Made by a program: the position numbers and the translations under genes. A model generated the notes under the pieces. It saw only the letters and a program-made list of their open reading frames with translations. It did no database searches and was not told where the DNA came from. This document shows positions 1-7,246 of a stretch of 16,076 nucleotides of DNA, piece by piece. The DNA is taken from assembly GCA_009787485.1 (NCBI GenBank), contig WQWP01000046.1, forward strand, positions 1-16,076, read 5' to 3'. The first letter of the stretch is position 1. Every line of letters starts with the position of its first letter. This stretch comes from Lentimicrobiaceae bacterium (GTDB taxonomy: Bacteria > Bacteroidota > Bacteroidia > Bacteroidales > WCHB1-69).

Positions 1-867
1 AACAGGACAGCAACCCATATTAAAGTGATTCTGCTCGGCTCCTCAAGTTTGCTCATTCAAAAAGGATTGACAGAATCGCTTGCCGGACGTTTTGAGAAAA
101 CCTACATCGGGCATTGGTCTTTCCCTGAAATGCAATCTGCGTTTGGATGGAATCTCAATCAATATATTTATTTTGGCGGCTATCCGGGCGCTGCTCCACT
201 CATTGAGGACGAAAAACGTTGGAAATCATATATCATTGATTCTTTGATAGAAACAAGTATATCAAAAGATATTTTGATGCTTACCAGGGTTGATAAACCG
301 GCTTTGTTGAAAAGGCTCTTTGAAACCGGCGCCAATTATTCGGGACAAATTCTCTCTTTTACAAAAATATTAGGACAATTGCTTGATGCAGGCAATACTA
401 CAACGCTTTCGCATTATCTTTCGTTGTTGTCGAATTGTGGTTTGCTGGGCGGTTTGGAAAAATTTTCCGGAAGCATTGTGAAAAAACGGGCTTCAAGCCC
501 CAAGTTTCAAGTGTATAACAATGCGCTGATTACCGCCTATTTGAAAAACGACTATCTGCAAACACTTCAAGAGCCTGATTTGTGGGGTAGAATTGCCGAG
601 TCTGCCATAGGAACACACTTAATTGGAAAATCAATTTCCGAAAACTACAAATTATTCTATTGGCGGGAAGGAGATTGCGAAATAGACTTTGTGATTGAAT
701 ACGGCGAAAAATTATTGGGATTGGAAGTAAAAAGCGGTATTTCAACAGCTAACAAAGGAATTGGGAAATTTTTAAACCAATATCCTTCCGCAAAAACAAT
801 CTTTGTTGGCACGGGCGGCATCTCTATGGAAGAATTTTTGAGCGTAAACCCGATTGAATTATTGTAA
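1..867 (+). CDS. AAA-family ATPase with DUF4143 C-terminal domain (5' end outside window)
   Basis: The reading frame is open from base 1, so the Walker A/B half lies upstream; 288 codons are visible. The visible start resembles the sensor-1 region of AAA_14/DUF4143 ATPases (KVILLGSSSLLIQKG, then LTESLAGRFE), followed by the family-typical YIYFGGYPGA segment and a helical DUF4143 region. Near the C-terminus, EIDFVIEYGEKLLGLEVKSG matches the D-x(n)-E-x-K core of a PD-(D/E)XK nuclease-like fold, which DUF4143 proteins usually carry. A GTG at 25 is not the true start because homology continues upstream of it. The family is widespread in Bacteroidota, often in many copies, and has no settled function; some members are thought to be toxin/defence-like or mobile-associated. 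It stops 26 bp before rpoN, so read-through into rpoN is possible. Family assignment is firm; role is unknown. Confidence 0.85.
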   Translation, partial: NRTATHIKVILLGSSSLLIQKGLTESLAGRFEKTYIGHWSFPEMQSAFGWNLNQYIYFGGYPGAAPLIEDEKRWKSYIIDSLIETSISKDILMLTRVDKPALLKRLFETGANYSGQILSFTKILGQLLDAGNTTTLSHYLSLLSNCGLLGGLEKFSGSIVKKRASSPKFQVYNNALITAYLKNDYLQTLQEPDLWGRIAESAIGTHLIGKSISENYKLFYWREGDCEIDFVIEYGEKLLGLEVKSGISTANKGIGKFLNQYPSAKTIFVGTGGISMEEFLSVNPIELL

Positions 868-893
868 TATTAAAACTATATAATTGAAAACTT

Positions 894-2327
894 ATGCAGA
901 AACACGCACTCTCCCAACAACAACAACTTAAACAAACCGCCGCACAAACCGTGCAGTTAATGCGTTTGGTAGAACTTTCCACCACTAACTTAGAGCAGGA
1001 AGTCTTAAAAGAAGTAGAAGAAAACCCTGCCTTAGAAATTGACCGCGACGCTGAAATGCAGGAACAAGACCTGTTAGAGCCGGAATTGCAACATGATTTT
1101 GAAGGCTTTGAAGAGTTTTACGATAACGACGAATACGACAGCTACAACGATTATCGCCTTGAAGACAGCAACCGTTCAAAAGACGATGTTTATTTCTCTC
1201 CCACATCTACTTACAATACTTCTTTCCAGGAAAACTTATTGCAGCAACTTCAGGAATTTGAGCTCCCGGAAAAAGATACCTTAATTGCAGAATATCTGAT
1301 AGGATGTTTAGACGAAACCGGCTATTTGTTAGTGGATACCCAAAATATCGTCATGGATTTTTTGCTTACTTACAACTTGCAAATTACGAATGAAGAGGTG
1401 GAAGGGATCCTGAAAAACATCATTCAGCAATTTGAGCCTGTGGGAGTTGGCGCAAGAAATATTCAGGAATGCTTACTCTTGCAACTCCATCTGAAAGCAG
1501 AAACCCCTACGGTTGCATTAGCTAAAAAAATTCTTAATGAACATTTTGAAGCTTTTACCAAAAAACAATACGAAAAATTGCAAAATTTACTTCGTATAGA
1601 TAGCGAAATGTTGAAAAATACGATTAATGAAATTCTAAAACTTCATCCTTACCCTGTTTTTGCTTCGGCAGCCTTGGAGAACAGATCTACGCAAATTACA
1701 CCCGATTTTATCATTACCATTGAAGAAGGGGAGCTTGTGTTGAATTTAAACAATAGTCATATTCCAAAATTAAAAGTAAATCAGGAATTTAAGAATCAGT
1801 TTGCCTTGCACCATCCTCATTTGAGTGAAGAAAAAAAAGCGGAAGCGGAGCAGTTTATTAAAGATAATGTGGCACAGGCAAAAAGTTTTATCGGCAGTTT
1901 AAATTTGCGCGAACTGGTGCTTTTTAATACCATGTACGCCATTATGGACAAACAGCGCGCCTATTTCCTTTCGGGAGATGATAAAGACTTGAAACCTATG
2001 ATATTGAAAGATATTGCAACGACAGTAAATTTAGATATTTCCACCGTTTCCAGAGTTTCAAATAGCAAATATGTGCAAACGCCCTTCGGCACGATTTCTT
2101 TAAAACATTTGTTTTCGGAATCTATTGGCAATGAAGACGTCTCTTCCAAAGAAGTAAAATCCATTATTGCCGAACTTATAGCAACCGAAAACAAAGCCAA
2201 GCCGCTTACCGATGATGAACTGTGTAACCAATTGAAAGAAAAAGGGTACGAAATTGCGCGGCGCACTATTGCCAAGTATCGCGAGCAGTTGAATATTCCG
2301 GTGGCGCGGTTGAGGAAGGAGATTTAG
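894..2327 (+). CDS. rpoN: RNA polymerase sigma-54 factor
   Basis: The 477-aa product has the sigma-54 layout. Region I (residues 1-50) is Gln/Leu-rich and contacts activators (LSQQQQLKQTAAQTVQLMRL, then EENPALEI). Region II (about 50-100) is strongly acidic. A core-binding domain follows. A helix-turn-helix near 371-408 (DIATTVNLDISTVSRVSNSK, then TPFGTISLKHLFS) should contact the -12 element. The RpoN box ARRTIAKYRE at 455-464 recognises the -24 element. Length is normal and every diagnostic motif is intact, so the protein should be functional. Transcription from its promoters needs AAA+ enhancer-binding proteins; none is encoded in this window. The gene is 26 bp downstream of the DUF4143 ATPase and convergent with thiL. 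No good Bacteroidota promoter box was seen directly upstream; it may be co-transcribed. Confidence 0.97.
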   Translation: MQKHALSQQQQLKQTAAQTVQLMRLVELSTTNLEQEVLKEVEENPALEIDRDAEMQEQDLLEPELQHDFEGFEEFYDNDEYDSYNDYRLEDSNRSKDDVYFSPTSTYNTSFQENLLQQLQEFELPEKDTLIAEYLIGCLDETGYLLVDTQNIVMDFLLTYNLQITNEEVEGILKNIIQQFEPVGVGARNIQECLLLQLHLKAETPTVALAKKILNEHFEAFTKKQYEKLQNLLRIDSEMLKNTINEILKLHPYPVFASAALENRSTQITPDFIITIEEGELVLNLNNSHIPKLKVNQEFKNQFALHHPHLSEEKKAEAEQFIKDNVAQAKSFIGSLNLRELVLFNTMYAIMDKQRAYFLSGDDKDLKPMILKDIATTVNLDISTVSRVSNSKYVQTPFGTISLKHLFSESIGNEDVSSKEVKSIIAELIATENKAKPLTDDELCNQLKEKGYEIARRTIAKYREQLNIPVARLRKEI

Positions 2328-2330
2328 GGA

Positions 2331-2366
2331 TTTGTTCGAGATTCCTCGCTGCGCTACCAATGACGA
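2331..2366. repeat. Dispersed ATTCCTCGCTGCGCT repeat, copy 1
   Basis: Just after the rpoN stop, a segment containing GATTCCTCGCTGCGCT followed by ACCAATGACG matches, on one strand or the other, segments at 11298-11332, 11441-11475 and 11801-11834. A partial copy lies at 11484-11496. It can form a weak hairpin (ATTCC/GGAAT in its reverse complement at the better copies). No coding function is evident. Confidence 0.7.
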
Positions 2367-2392
2367 AGTCGCATTGTGTTTTCAAAAACCCA

Positions 2393-2565
2393 TTAAACCC
2401 TTATCTCTCAAGGCACCCTTAGTAGCTAACACGATACCCACACACACATCACCCTTATTCCATTATTTTTTACCGATAATATTCATTTTTTAATAATCGA
2501 ATAAGGGAAATTTGGATAGGGGCGCGCATCATGCTACTAAGGGTGCCTTAGAGATAAGGGTTTAA
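2393..2565. repeat. Composite palindromic element D (MITE-like), between convergent rpoN and thiL
   Basis: Arms at 2393-2426 and 2533-2565 are exact inverted copies except for one inserted C in the left arm. Each arm contains a small hairpin: stem CTAAGG/CCTTAG with loop GTG in the right arm, one pair shorter in the left. The 106-bp interior has its own inverted repeat (2452-2467 with 2492-2507, one mismatch). No ORF lies inside and no target-site duplication is obvious. It could act as a bidirectional terminator for the convergent genes, but the length and nesting fit a non-autonomous palindromic mobile element better. Confidence 0.8.
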
Positions 2566-2590
2566 GGTAGTTGTGCGTTTTATCGTCATT

Positions 2591-2680
2591 AGAGATTATC
2601 CCGTTCGGCTGAGGCAGAGCCTCAGCCGAAAATCACGACGGCGGTTCAACCGCCGCCGAACAAAGGCGATGTTAATCTCT
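2591..2680. repeat. Three-part palindromic element E
   Basis: An outer inverted pair, AGAGATTA (2591-2598) with TAATCTCT (2673-2680), encloses two strong hairpins. The first is TTCGGCTGAGGC/GCCTCAGCCGAA with loop AGA (2604-2630, 12-bp stem). The second is CGGCGGTT/AACCGCCG with a 1-nt loop (2639-2655). The folded shape would be a closed stem with two arms. It lies 30-120 bp past the thiL stop and could help end transcription on the minus strand, but no U-run follows. Confidence 0.7.
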
Positions 2681-2707
2681 TAATTCCTAATTCTTAATTC
2701 CTAATTC
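2680..2707. repeat. Heptamer tandem repeat (YTAATTC x4)
   Basis: Four consecutive 7-bp units, alternating TTAATTC and CTAATTC, form two exact 14-bp copies. They end 2 bp before the thiL stop codon. No function is evident. Confidence 0.75.
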
Positions 2708-2709
2708 TT

Positions 2710-3693
2710 TCAAAACCCCTGCGCCCGCAACTCAAACTGTCTGTTATCATTCGTAACAATATACCTCCCCGAAGTTTCCGGCGTCATATACCCAATAACA
2801 CTCACTTCTTTAATCTCTTTTATTTTCTCGTAATCTTCTTGTTTAAAAGTAAATAAGAGCTCATGATCTTCCCCGCCATTCAAGGCGACGGTGGTGGCAA
2901 CAATGTTCAATTCCTTTAATTTATCGAAAGTGAGTATATCAATGGGGAGTTTTTCTTCAAAAATGGTGCAGCCTAATTTTGAGGCGTTGCAGAGGTGTAT
3001 TAATCCGGCGGCGAGACCGTCTTTTAAATGGATCATGGAGGTGGGTTTGATATTGTGCAACGCCCCCACCGGCGGCTCCGGCTTCAAATATCGTTCCAGC
3101 AAATAATCTACCCCGATAAAATCGGGTTGTTGGGAAGGGTCGGCTTGAAATACCTTTTTTTCTCTTTCTAACAAGATGAGGCCGGTATAGGCGCTTCCCA
3201 AATCGCCGGTTACGCAAATGAGCTCGTTTTCCCGGGCGCCGCTTCTGCCCACTTTTTGTTCCACTGCTACTTCGCCCAGCATGCTTACGGCAATGATGAG
3301 CCCTGTTGCGCTCGGCTTAAGATCTAAACCTGTGAGGGCGATCTTAAATTTGGAACAGCAAAAAACAATGCCGCTCATCAATTCGTCAATCGCTTCTTCG
3401 GCAAAACGATTAGAGAGCGCCAAATCAACGCGCATTTGCGTGGGCGTGCCGTTTATCGCCAAAATATCCATCATGGTGGCTACAATTAACTTGTAGCCCA
3501 AATGTTTTAATGGGAAATAGGAGAGGTCGAAATCAATATGCTCCGTAAACAATGCGGATGACAATGGTAGAGACAGAGTATGCTCTGCCTCTACAGATGT
3601 TTTTATATCTTCATTACAATCAATAAATTGCGCATATTTCTCAAGCAATTTATACTTGGCAAAACTGTTTTCTTCTTCGTTTTTGGTAACCAT
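2710..3693 (-). CDS. thiL: ThiL-like protein (thiamine-monophosphate kinase family, divergent active site)
   Basis: The 327-aa product (start chosen at MVTKNEEE, 3693; a longer frame to 3744 adds an unconserved hydrophobic tail) aligns along its length with Bacteroidota ThiL, which phosphorylates thiamine monophosphate to the diphosphate. Family segments include DFDLSYFPLKHLGYK, MDILAINGTPTQ, NELICVTGDLGSAYTGL, then IKPTSM and LNGGEDHELLF. However, the N-terminal G(I/V)GDDAA metal/nucleotide motif is absent. The following TTD is SSA, SDI is MDI, GGDTT is GLDLK, and DISDGL is HLKDGL. Residues 34-43 are encoded by a 28-bp palindrome that recurs elsewhere in the window. The frame is intact, so this is either a decaying gene still open or a repurposed, perhaps non-catalytic paralogue. 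Family membership is sure; enzymatic activity is doubtful. Confidence 0.85.
   Translation of the reverse strand: MVTKNEEENSFAKYKLLEKYAQFIDCNEDIKTSVEAEHTLSLPLSSALFTEHIDFDLSYFPLKHLGYKLIVATMMDILAINGTPTQMRVDLALSNRFAEEAIDELMSGIVFCCSKFKIALTGLDLKPSATGLIIAVSMLGEVAVEQKVGRSGARENELICVTGDLGSAYTGLILLEREKKVFQADPSQQPDFIGVDYLLERYLKPEPPVGALHNIKPTSMIHLKDGLAAGLIHLCNASKLGCTIFEEKLPIDILTFDKLKELNIVATTVALNGGEDHELLFTFKQEDYEKIKEIKEVSVIGYMTPETSGRYIVTNDNRQFELRAQGF
3567..3594. repeat. 28-bp palindrome of the GTAGRGRC...CTCTAC family, inside thiL
   Basis: The left half GTAGAGACAGAGTA pairs with the right half TGCTCTGCCTCTAC, with two non-complementary positions. It shares length and outer bases with palindromes at 6467-6494 and 11174-11201. 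Read in the thiL frame it encodes residues VEAEHTLSL plus the first base of the next proline codon, where relatives have the GDDAA region. Confidence 0.8.
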
Positions 3694-3781
3694 CGGTAGT
3701 CGTTTATTATTATTATGGGGCAAAAAAATAAAAAAAATGTACACAAAATATTAATAGATGATATATATATAATAAAAAAAC

Positions 3782-3789
3782 TATTTTTG
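3782..3789 (+). promoter_or_regulatory. Bacteroidota -7 promoter box for the first T9SS protein gene
   Basis: TATTTTTG is a full match to TAnnTTTG. It lies 71 bp before the ATG at 3861 in an AT-rich region, and the same octamer lies 59 bp before the paralogous gene at 7676. No clear -33 TTG-type element was seen. Bases 3694-3860 otherwise hold only AT-rich leader sequence. Confidence 0.55.
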
Positions 3790-3836
3790 CACGTTAAATT
3801 TTTAAAAAAAACTGAACCCCTTATTTTTATAAACCA

Positions 3837-3860
3837 TTTATTAACCAAATCTATTTTATT
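3837..3860 (+). promoter_or_regulatory. Conserved 5' leader directly before start codon, copy 1
   Basis: The 24 bases before the ATG (TTTATTAACC, then AAATCTATTTTATT) match those before the ATG at 7676 at all but one position. There is no purine-rich Shine-Dalgarno; an A/U-rich leader is usual for highly expressed Bacteroidota genes. Confidence 0.6.
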
Positions 3861-6452
3861 ATGAAAAAAATCTATTTATTAATTTGCATGGCGCTTATGG
3901 CAGTGCTGTGCGTAGGAAATCTCAATGCTCAAGATTTAGGAGTAGCTACAGCCATGCAGCTTCCTCTTGAACAAGTAGTAAGCTCTGCAGCGGATGTTGC
4001 AAACCCAATGGAAACCCCTGTATTGTTTTCATCAAGAGGCAATATAGCACGCGGAACCAGAAATTATGCTCAGGCAGGTACTGGTGCACTCGGCTATATC
4101 GAATTTGATTGTGAGAACATTCAGGGCGCAACACTCCTTTCCACAACAACGTCTTACGGCGCCGGATATCTGAACGGAACAGTGTATAGTTACAGAAACG
4201 ACGTTGACGGACAGGGCCAAGCTACAAACTGTTATTTTCTAATCATTGAAGCAGCAACAGGAACAATAATCAATACGATTCCAAGATCTGAGTTATATGC
4301 TCAAGTTATTGGTTCCGTATGTTATGACCATACATCATCAACCATGTATGCATTACAGGGAGCTGCCAACAACAACAGGGTGCGCACGATTGACTTAGCC
4401 ACAGGTGAACTTACCACCATATCTACGGTTTCCGGTCCTGCAGCAGCAAGTTTGATACTTGCCATGACGATGGATCTTGACGGCAATATGTATGCATTAG
4501 AGGCAGCCTCAGCCGGAAACGCAAGATTCTTTTCCATTGACAAAGCCACCGGAGTTTCTACTTTGATTGGGGCCACAGGAAAACCGGCAAACTATGCACA
4601 ATCCATAGCATTCGACTATAACGACTCCGATATGCCTCTTTATTGGGCGCAATTATCAACTACTACCGATCTTAACTGGATGAAGATAAATGTTGCCACC
4701 GGAGCAGCCACGCTAATTACGCCAATTAGCTGGGAAATTTGCGGCTTGCATTTCCCTTATGATGGCGATAATCCTCCTACTTATTGCCCGGAGGTTACCA
4801 GCGTAACCTCAGCTCAGTTTAAAGGCACCAAAGCCAAGATCGCGTGGAACGCTCCTTCCGTTACCATCGATTTAACCGGTTATAAAATCTATGACGGTTC
4901 AACGGAAATAGGCAACGTGCCTGCCGGAACTACCGTTTTTGTTACCAACAATCTCGCTGCAGGCAACTATACCTTTGGGGTTGAAGCTATTTATGATGAC
5001 GAATGTACCCCCAAAAAAGTTAATGCAGCGCCGGTTACTATTAAAACCTGCGGAAATGCCATAGAAGGCGTTGATGTAGTTTATGACGCCGACTGTAAAG
5101 CTACCGTTACATGGACTGCCGCTGCAAAAGGAAATAGAGCCGTGCTTTTTGATGGCGGACCAATGATTACACATCCCGGACAAGGCGCCAACGGTAGAGA
5201 TGCCAGCGCTTTCTCTTCTACAGGGCAAACTCTTTTCGGATCTAATGCAAACAATAATTCTGCTTTTGCCATGGCAGATGATTTTACTTTGACAGGAACA
5301 TCTACCATTGAAACTATTGATTTCTTTACTTATCAAACCGGTTCGGGACTAACTCCCCCAATTACCGGCGTATTTGTACAAATTTGGAATGGCGCCCCCA
5401 ATGCCGGCGGTACTGTGATTTGGGGAAATATGACCACAAATATTATGGATGCCGTTGAGTTTTCAAATATTTACAGGGTGAGTACTGCCATTACGAATGC
5501 CGATAGACCTCTTTTTAAAGTAACGGCAGGTCTTAGCAACTTAGAGTTGGCTGCAGGCACCTATTGGGTAGAAGTTGCATTTACCGGATCAGCATCCTTC
5601 TCGGGCCCATGGGCTAATTGTGTTGAAATTATGGGACAACCTCATAACGGTAACGGGCTGCAGAGAACAAGCTCAGGCTGGCAAGCATGGATTGATTATA
5701 GTTCTGACACAGGCGCCGGAACACAGGAACCTCTTGCTTTACCATTTGTTATTTACGGACAAGGCGATGGCCCCGCTGATCCCAAATATAATGTGTATAT
5801 GGGCGATGTGTTGGTAGCTTCCGAAATTGAAGCAACTACCTATACCCATCCCGATGCCGTAGCACAAGGCGTTGATGTAGAATGGTGTGTTACTCAAGTT
5901 TGCGTTGGTGGCGGCGAATCGGCTGCCGGATGCAAAACAGCTAAATGCGGAGGTACTCCTCCTTGCGAACCCGCAACTATTACAGAAGTTGTCCCCTCAG
6001 GCACCGGTTTACTTGTAACATGGACACTACCTGCGGGCGCACAAACCGTAAACATTTACCGCAACGGTGTTCAAATTGCAGGAACCCATACAGGAACATC
6101 ATATCTTGATGAACCACTTGAAGATGGTGAGTATTGTTATACACTTACAGTAAATTGTGCAGGCGGCGTTAACTCTCCCATGTCGAATGAAGAGTGCTAT
6201 ACACTTAGCATTAAAGGTAATGAACAAACATTCTTTATGGCTCCCAATCCTGCAACAGGCGATGTTAAGATTCGCGCAGCAGGCAATATCAATACCATTG
6301 AAGTAGTGAGCTTCTTAGGACAAACTGTGCTTTCTCAACCCGGCACAGGAAACGAAGCTACATTAGATGTATCTACTTTAACAAATGGTATTTACTTCGT
6401 TCGCGTTAATGCTGAAAACGGAACAAGCGTTAAGAAGTTAGTAAAACAATAA
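3861..6452 (+). CDS. T9SS type A sorting domain protein with fibronectin-III-like modules (863 aa)
   Basis: A cleavable signal peptide spans residues 1-23 (hydrophobic core, then LNA before Q24). Residues 67-300 form a run of short repeats such as IDLATGELTTIS, IDKATGVSTLIG and INVATGAATLIT, probably a beta-propeller. FN3-like modules lie near 306-398, 639-697 and 700-785. Residues 424-631 form a beta-rich domain seen in secreted proteins (HPGQGANG, ADDFTLTG, FFTYQTGSG, VQIWNGAP, AAGTYWVEV). The last 75 residues are a T9SS type A C-terminal domain (NPATGDVKI, FLGQTVL, LTNGIYFVRV, KKLVKQ), which directs export across the outer membrane and usually anchoring to surface lipopolysaccharide. No enzyme domain is recognised; an adhesin or matrix role is a guess. 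It shares leader, 3' UTR and tail with the protein at 7676. Confidence 0.92.
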   Translation: MKKIYLLICMALMAVLCVGNLNAQDLGVATAMQLPLEQVVSSAADVANPMETPVLFSSRGNIARGTRNYAQAGTGALGYIEFDCENIQGATLLSTTTSYGAGYLNGTVYSYRNDVDGQGQATNCYFLIIEAATGTIINTIPRSELYAQVIGSVCYDHTSSTMYALQGAANNNRVRTIDLATGELTTISTVSGPAAASLILAMTMDLDGNMYALEAASAGNARFFSIDKATGVSTLIGATGKPANYAQSIAFDYNDSDMPLYWAQLSTTTDLNWMKINVATGAATLITPISWEICGLHFPYDGDNPPTYCPEVTSVTSAQFKGTKAKIAWNAPSVTIDLTGYKIYDGSTEIGNVPAGTTVFVTNNLAAGNYTFGVEAIYDDECTPKKVNAAPVTIKTCGNAIEGVDVVYDADCKATVTWTAAAKGNRAVLFDGGPMITHPGQGANGRDASAFSSTGQTLFGSNANNNSAFAMADDFTLTGTSTIETIDFFTYQTGSGLTPPITGVFVQIWNGAPNAGGTVIWGNMTTNIMDAVEFSNIYRVSTAITNADRPLFKVTAGLSNLELAAGTYWVEVAFTGSASFSGPWANCVEIMGQPHNGNGLQRTSSGWQAWIDYSSDTGAGTQEPLALPFVIYGQGDGPADPKYNVYMGDVLVASEIEATTYTHPDAVAQGVDVEWCVTQVCVGGGESAAGCKTAKCGGTPPCEPATITEVVPSGTGLLVTWTLPAGAQTVNIYRNGVQIAGTHTGTSYLDEPLEDGEYCYTLTVNCAGGVNSPMSNEECYTLSIKGNEQTFFMAPNPATGDVKIRAAGNINTIEVVSFLGQTVLSQPGTGNEATLDVSTLTNGIYFVRVNAENGTSVKKLVKQ

Positions 6453-6466
6453 AAACAGAATAATCT

Positions 6467-6494
6467 GTAGGGGCGTTGCGTGCAACGCCTCTAC
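6467..6494. repeat. 28-bp palindrome of the GTAGRGRC...CTCTAC family, copy 2
   Basis: GTAGGGGCGTTGCG faces TGCAACGCCTCTAC, an imperfect palindrome starting 14 bp after the stop codon. Its position matches copy 3 at 11174-11201 after the paralogous gene. Confidence 0.75.
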
Positions 6495-6501
6495 CATACG
6501 C

Positions 6502-6530
6502 AAGGCTCTCTGAAAAGGAGAGCCTTTTTT
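6502..6530 (+). terminator. Rho-independent terminator of the first T9SS gene
   Basis: A 9-bp stem AAGGCTCTC/GAGAGCCTT with a 7-nt loop leads into a run of six T. The same stem recurs at 11213-11240 after the second T9SS gene. Confidence 0.88.
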
Positions 6531-6566
6531 GATTTAGAAGGTAACACATTGTGTGAGAAACTAATT

Positions 6567-6705
6567 GGGAATGCCTTAAAAGGCACGACTATCCTTTCAT
6601 TCGTAGCACAGTCCCGCAGGGACATAACTCTATTAACCGTAAGTTTCAACTTACGGTCTATAGTCAACACGCACAACCCTTAAGTCCCGCATGGGACAAC
6701 ACTTC
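6567..6705 (+). repeat. Left inverted end of the Y1 transposase element
   Basis: Four hairpins in order: TGCCTT-AA-AAGGCA (6572-6585); GTCCC-GCA-GGGAC (6611-6623), preceded 4 bp upstream by GTAG (6603-6606); CCGTAAGTTTCAACTTACGG (6637-6656, 9-bp stem); and GTCCC-GCAT-GGGAC (6684-6697). A GTRG tetranucleotide just 5' of the hairpin is the known recognition feature of enterobacterial REPs bound by RAYTs. Confidence 0.85.
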
Positions 6706-6744
6706 TCTTCATTATCGCATATTATTCAAGTATCCTTTTTTTCA

Positions 6745-6752
6745 TTACTTTG
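6745..6752 (+). promoter_or_regulatory. Possible -7 promoter box for the transposase
   Basis: TTACTTTG matches TAnnTTTG at 7 of 8 positions and is followed by CACC, a context common near Bacteroidota start sites. It lies 43 bp before the ATG. Confidence 0.35.
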
Positions 6753-6795
6753 CACCACTCTTATTAACACAGGTTATAAATTAAAAATCATCATC

Positions 6796-7245
6796 ATGAG
6801 TTACGTTCAACTTCTTTACCATGCCGTAGTTCGCACTTATAAGAGCGAACATACACTTCCTACTGACGATCGCAGAAAATTCCTTTATCAAGAAATATGG
6901 GGAATTATCAATAACAAAGGCGGTCACTTATATCGCATTAATTCTGTGAGCGATCATGCTCACTTGTTATTCACAATGCCTCCAACCGTTGCACTTTCAG
7001 ATTTTATGAAAGCTATTAAAGCCTCATCAAGCAAGATAATCAAAACAAAAGAGGGATTTGAGAAGTTTAAAGCGTGGGGTGAGGGGTACGCTGCACTTAC
7101 CTGCAACTTAAGGGATAAAGATAAGATTATCAAGTACATTATCAACCAGCAAGAGCATCATAAGAAGGTTACGTTTAAGGATGAATATCTATCATTTATT
7201 GAGGAAATGGGATTGAGATTTGATGAACGTGACGGGAATAGGTAA
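6796..7245 (+). CDS. Y1 tyrosine transposase (IS200/IS605-like, RAYT-type)
   Basis: The 149-aa product is a single-domain HUH/Y1 enzyme. Such enzymes nick and join single-stranded DNA at hairpins through a 5'-phosphotyrosine. The start is ATG 6796 (MSYVQLLYHAVVRTY), where family homology begins; the frame opens earlier, at 6691, inside the left repeat. The metal-binding HUH pair is His54-Ala-His56 in SVSDHAHLLF. The nucleophile is Tyr114 with Gln118 in KYIINQQEHH (Y-x3-Q). ALSDFMKAIKASSSKII and WGEGYAALTCNL are typical of the Bacteroidota branch. No TnpB/IscB partner is present. All catalytic residues are present, so it could be active. The hairpin-rich inverted repeats on both sides suggest a REP-associated (domesticated) transposase rather than a standard IS200, but the family boundary cannot be settled by eye. 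Confidence 0.9.
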   Translation: MSYVQLLYHAVVRTYKSEHTLPTDDRRKFLYQEIWGIINNKGGHLYRINSVSDHAHLLFTMPPTVALSDFMKAIKASSSKIIKTKEGFEKFKAWGEGYAALTCNLRDKDKIIKYIINQQEHHKKVTFKDEYLSFIEEMGLRFDERDGNR

Positions 7246-7246
7246 T

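Noticed and set aside
3694..3744. 17-residue N-terminal extension of ThiL (MYIFFIFLPHNNN...)
   Set aside because: The family does not have a hydrophobic leader and the sequence is low-complexity AT-rich DNA; MVTKNEEE at 3693 is the better start.
4899..5336. 145-aa minus-strand ORF inside the first T9SS gene, and the 169-aa one at 8003-8512
   Set aside because: Both lie opposite well-supported coding sequence and have no recognisable domain, leader or promoter; they are antisense shadows.
6480..6683. 67-aa plus-strand ORF, and the related 71-aa ORF at 7220-7435
   Set aside because: Both are translations of the terminator or the inverted ends of the Y1 element; shared residues (KLTVN, LRDCATNERIVVPFKA) arise from the palindromic DNA.
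6691..6795. Upstream extension of the transposase to 6691
   Set aside because: The extra 35 residues come from the left inverted repeat and AT-rich leader; family homology starts at MSYVQLLYH (6796).
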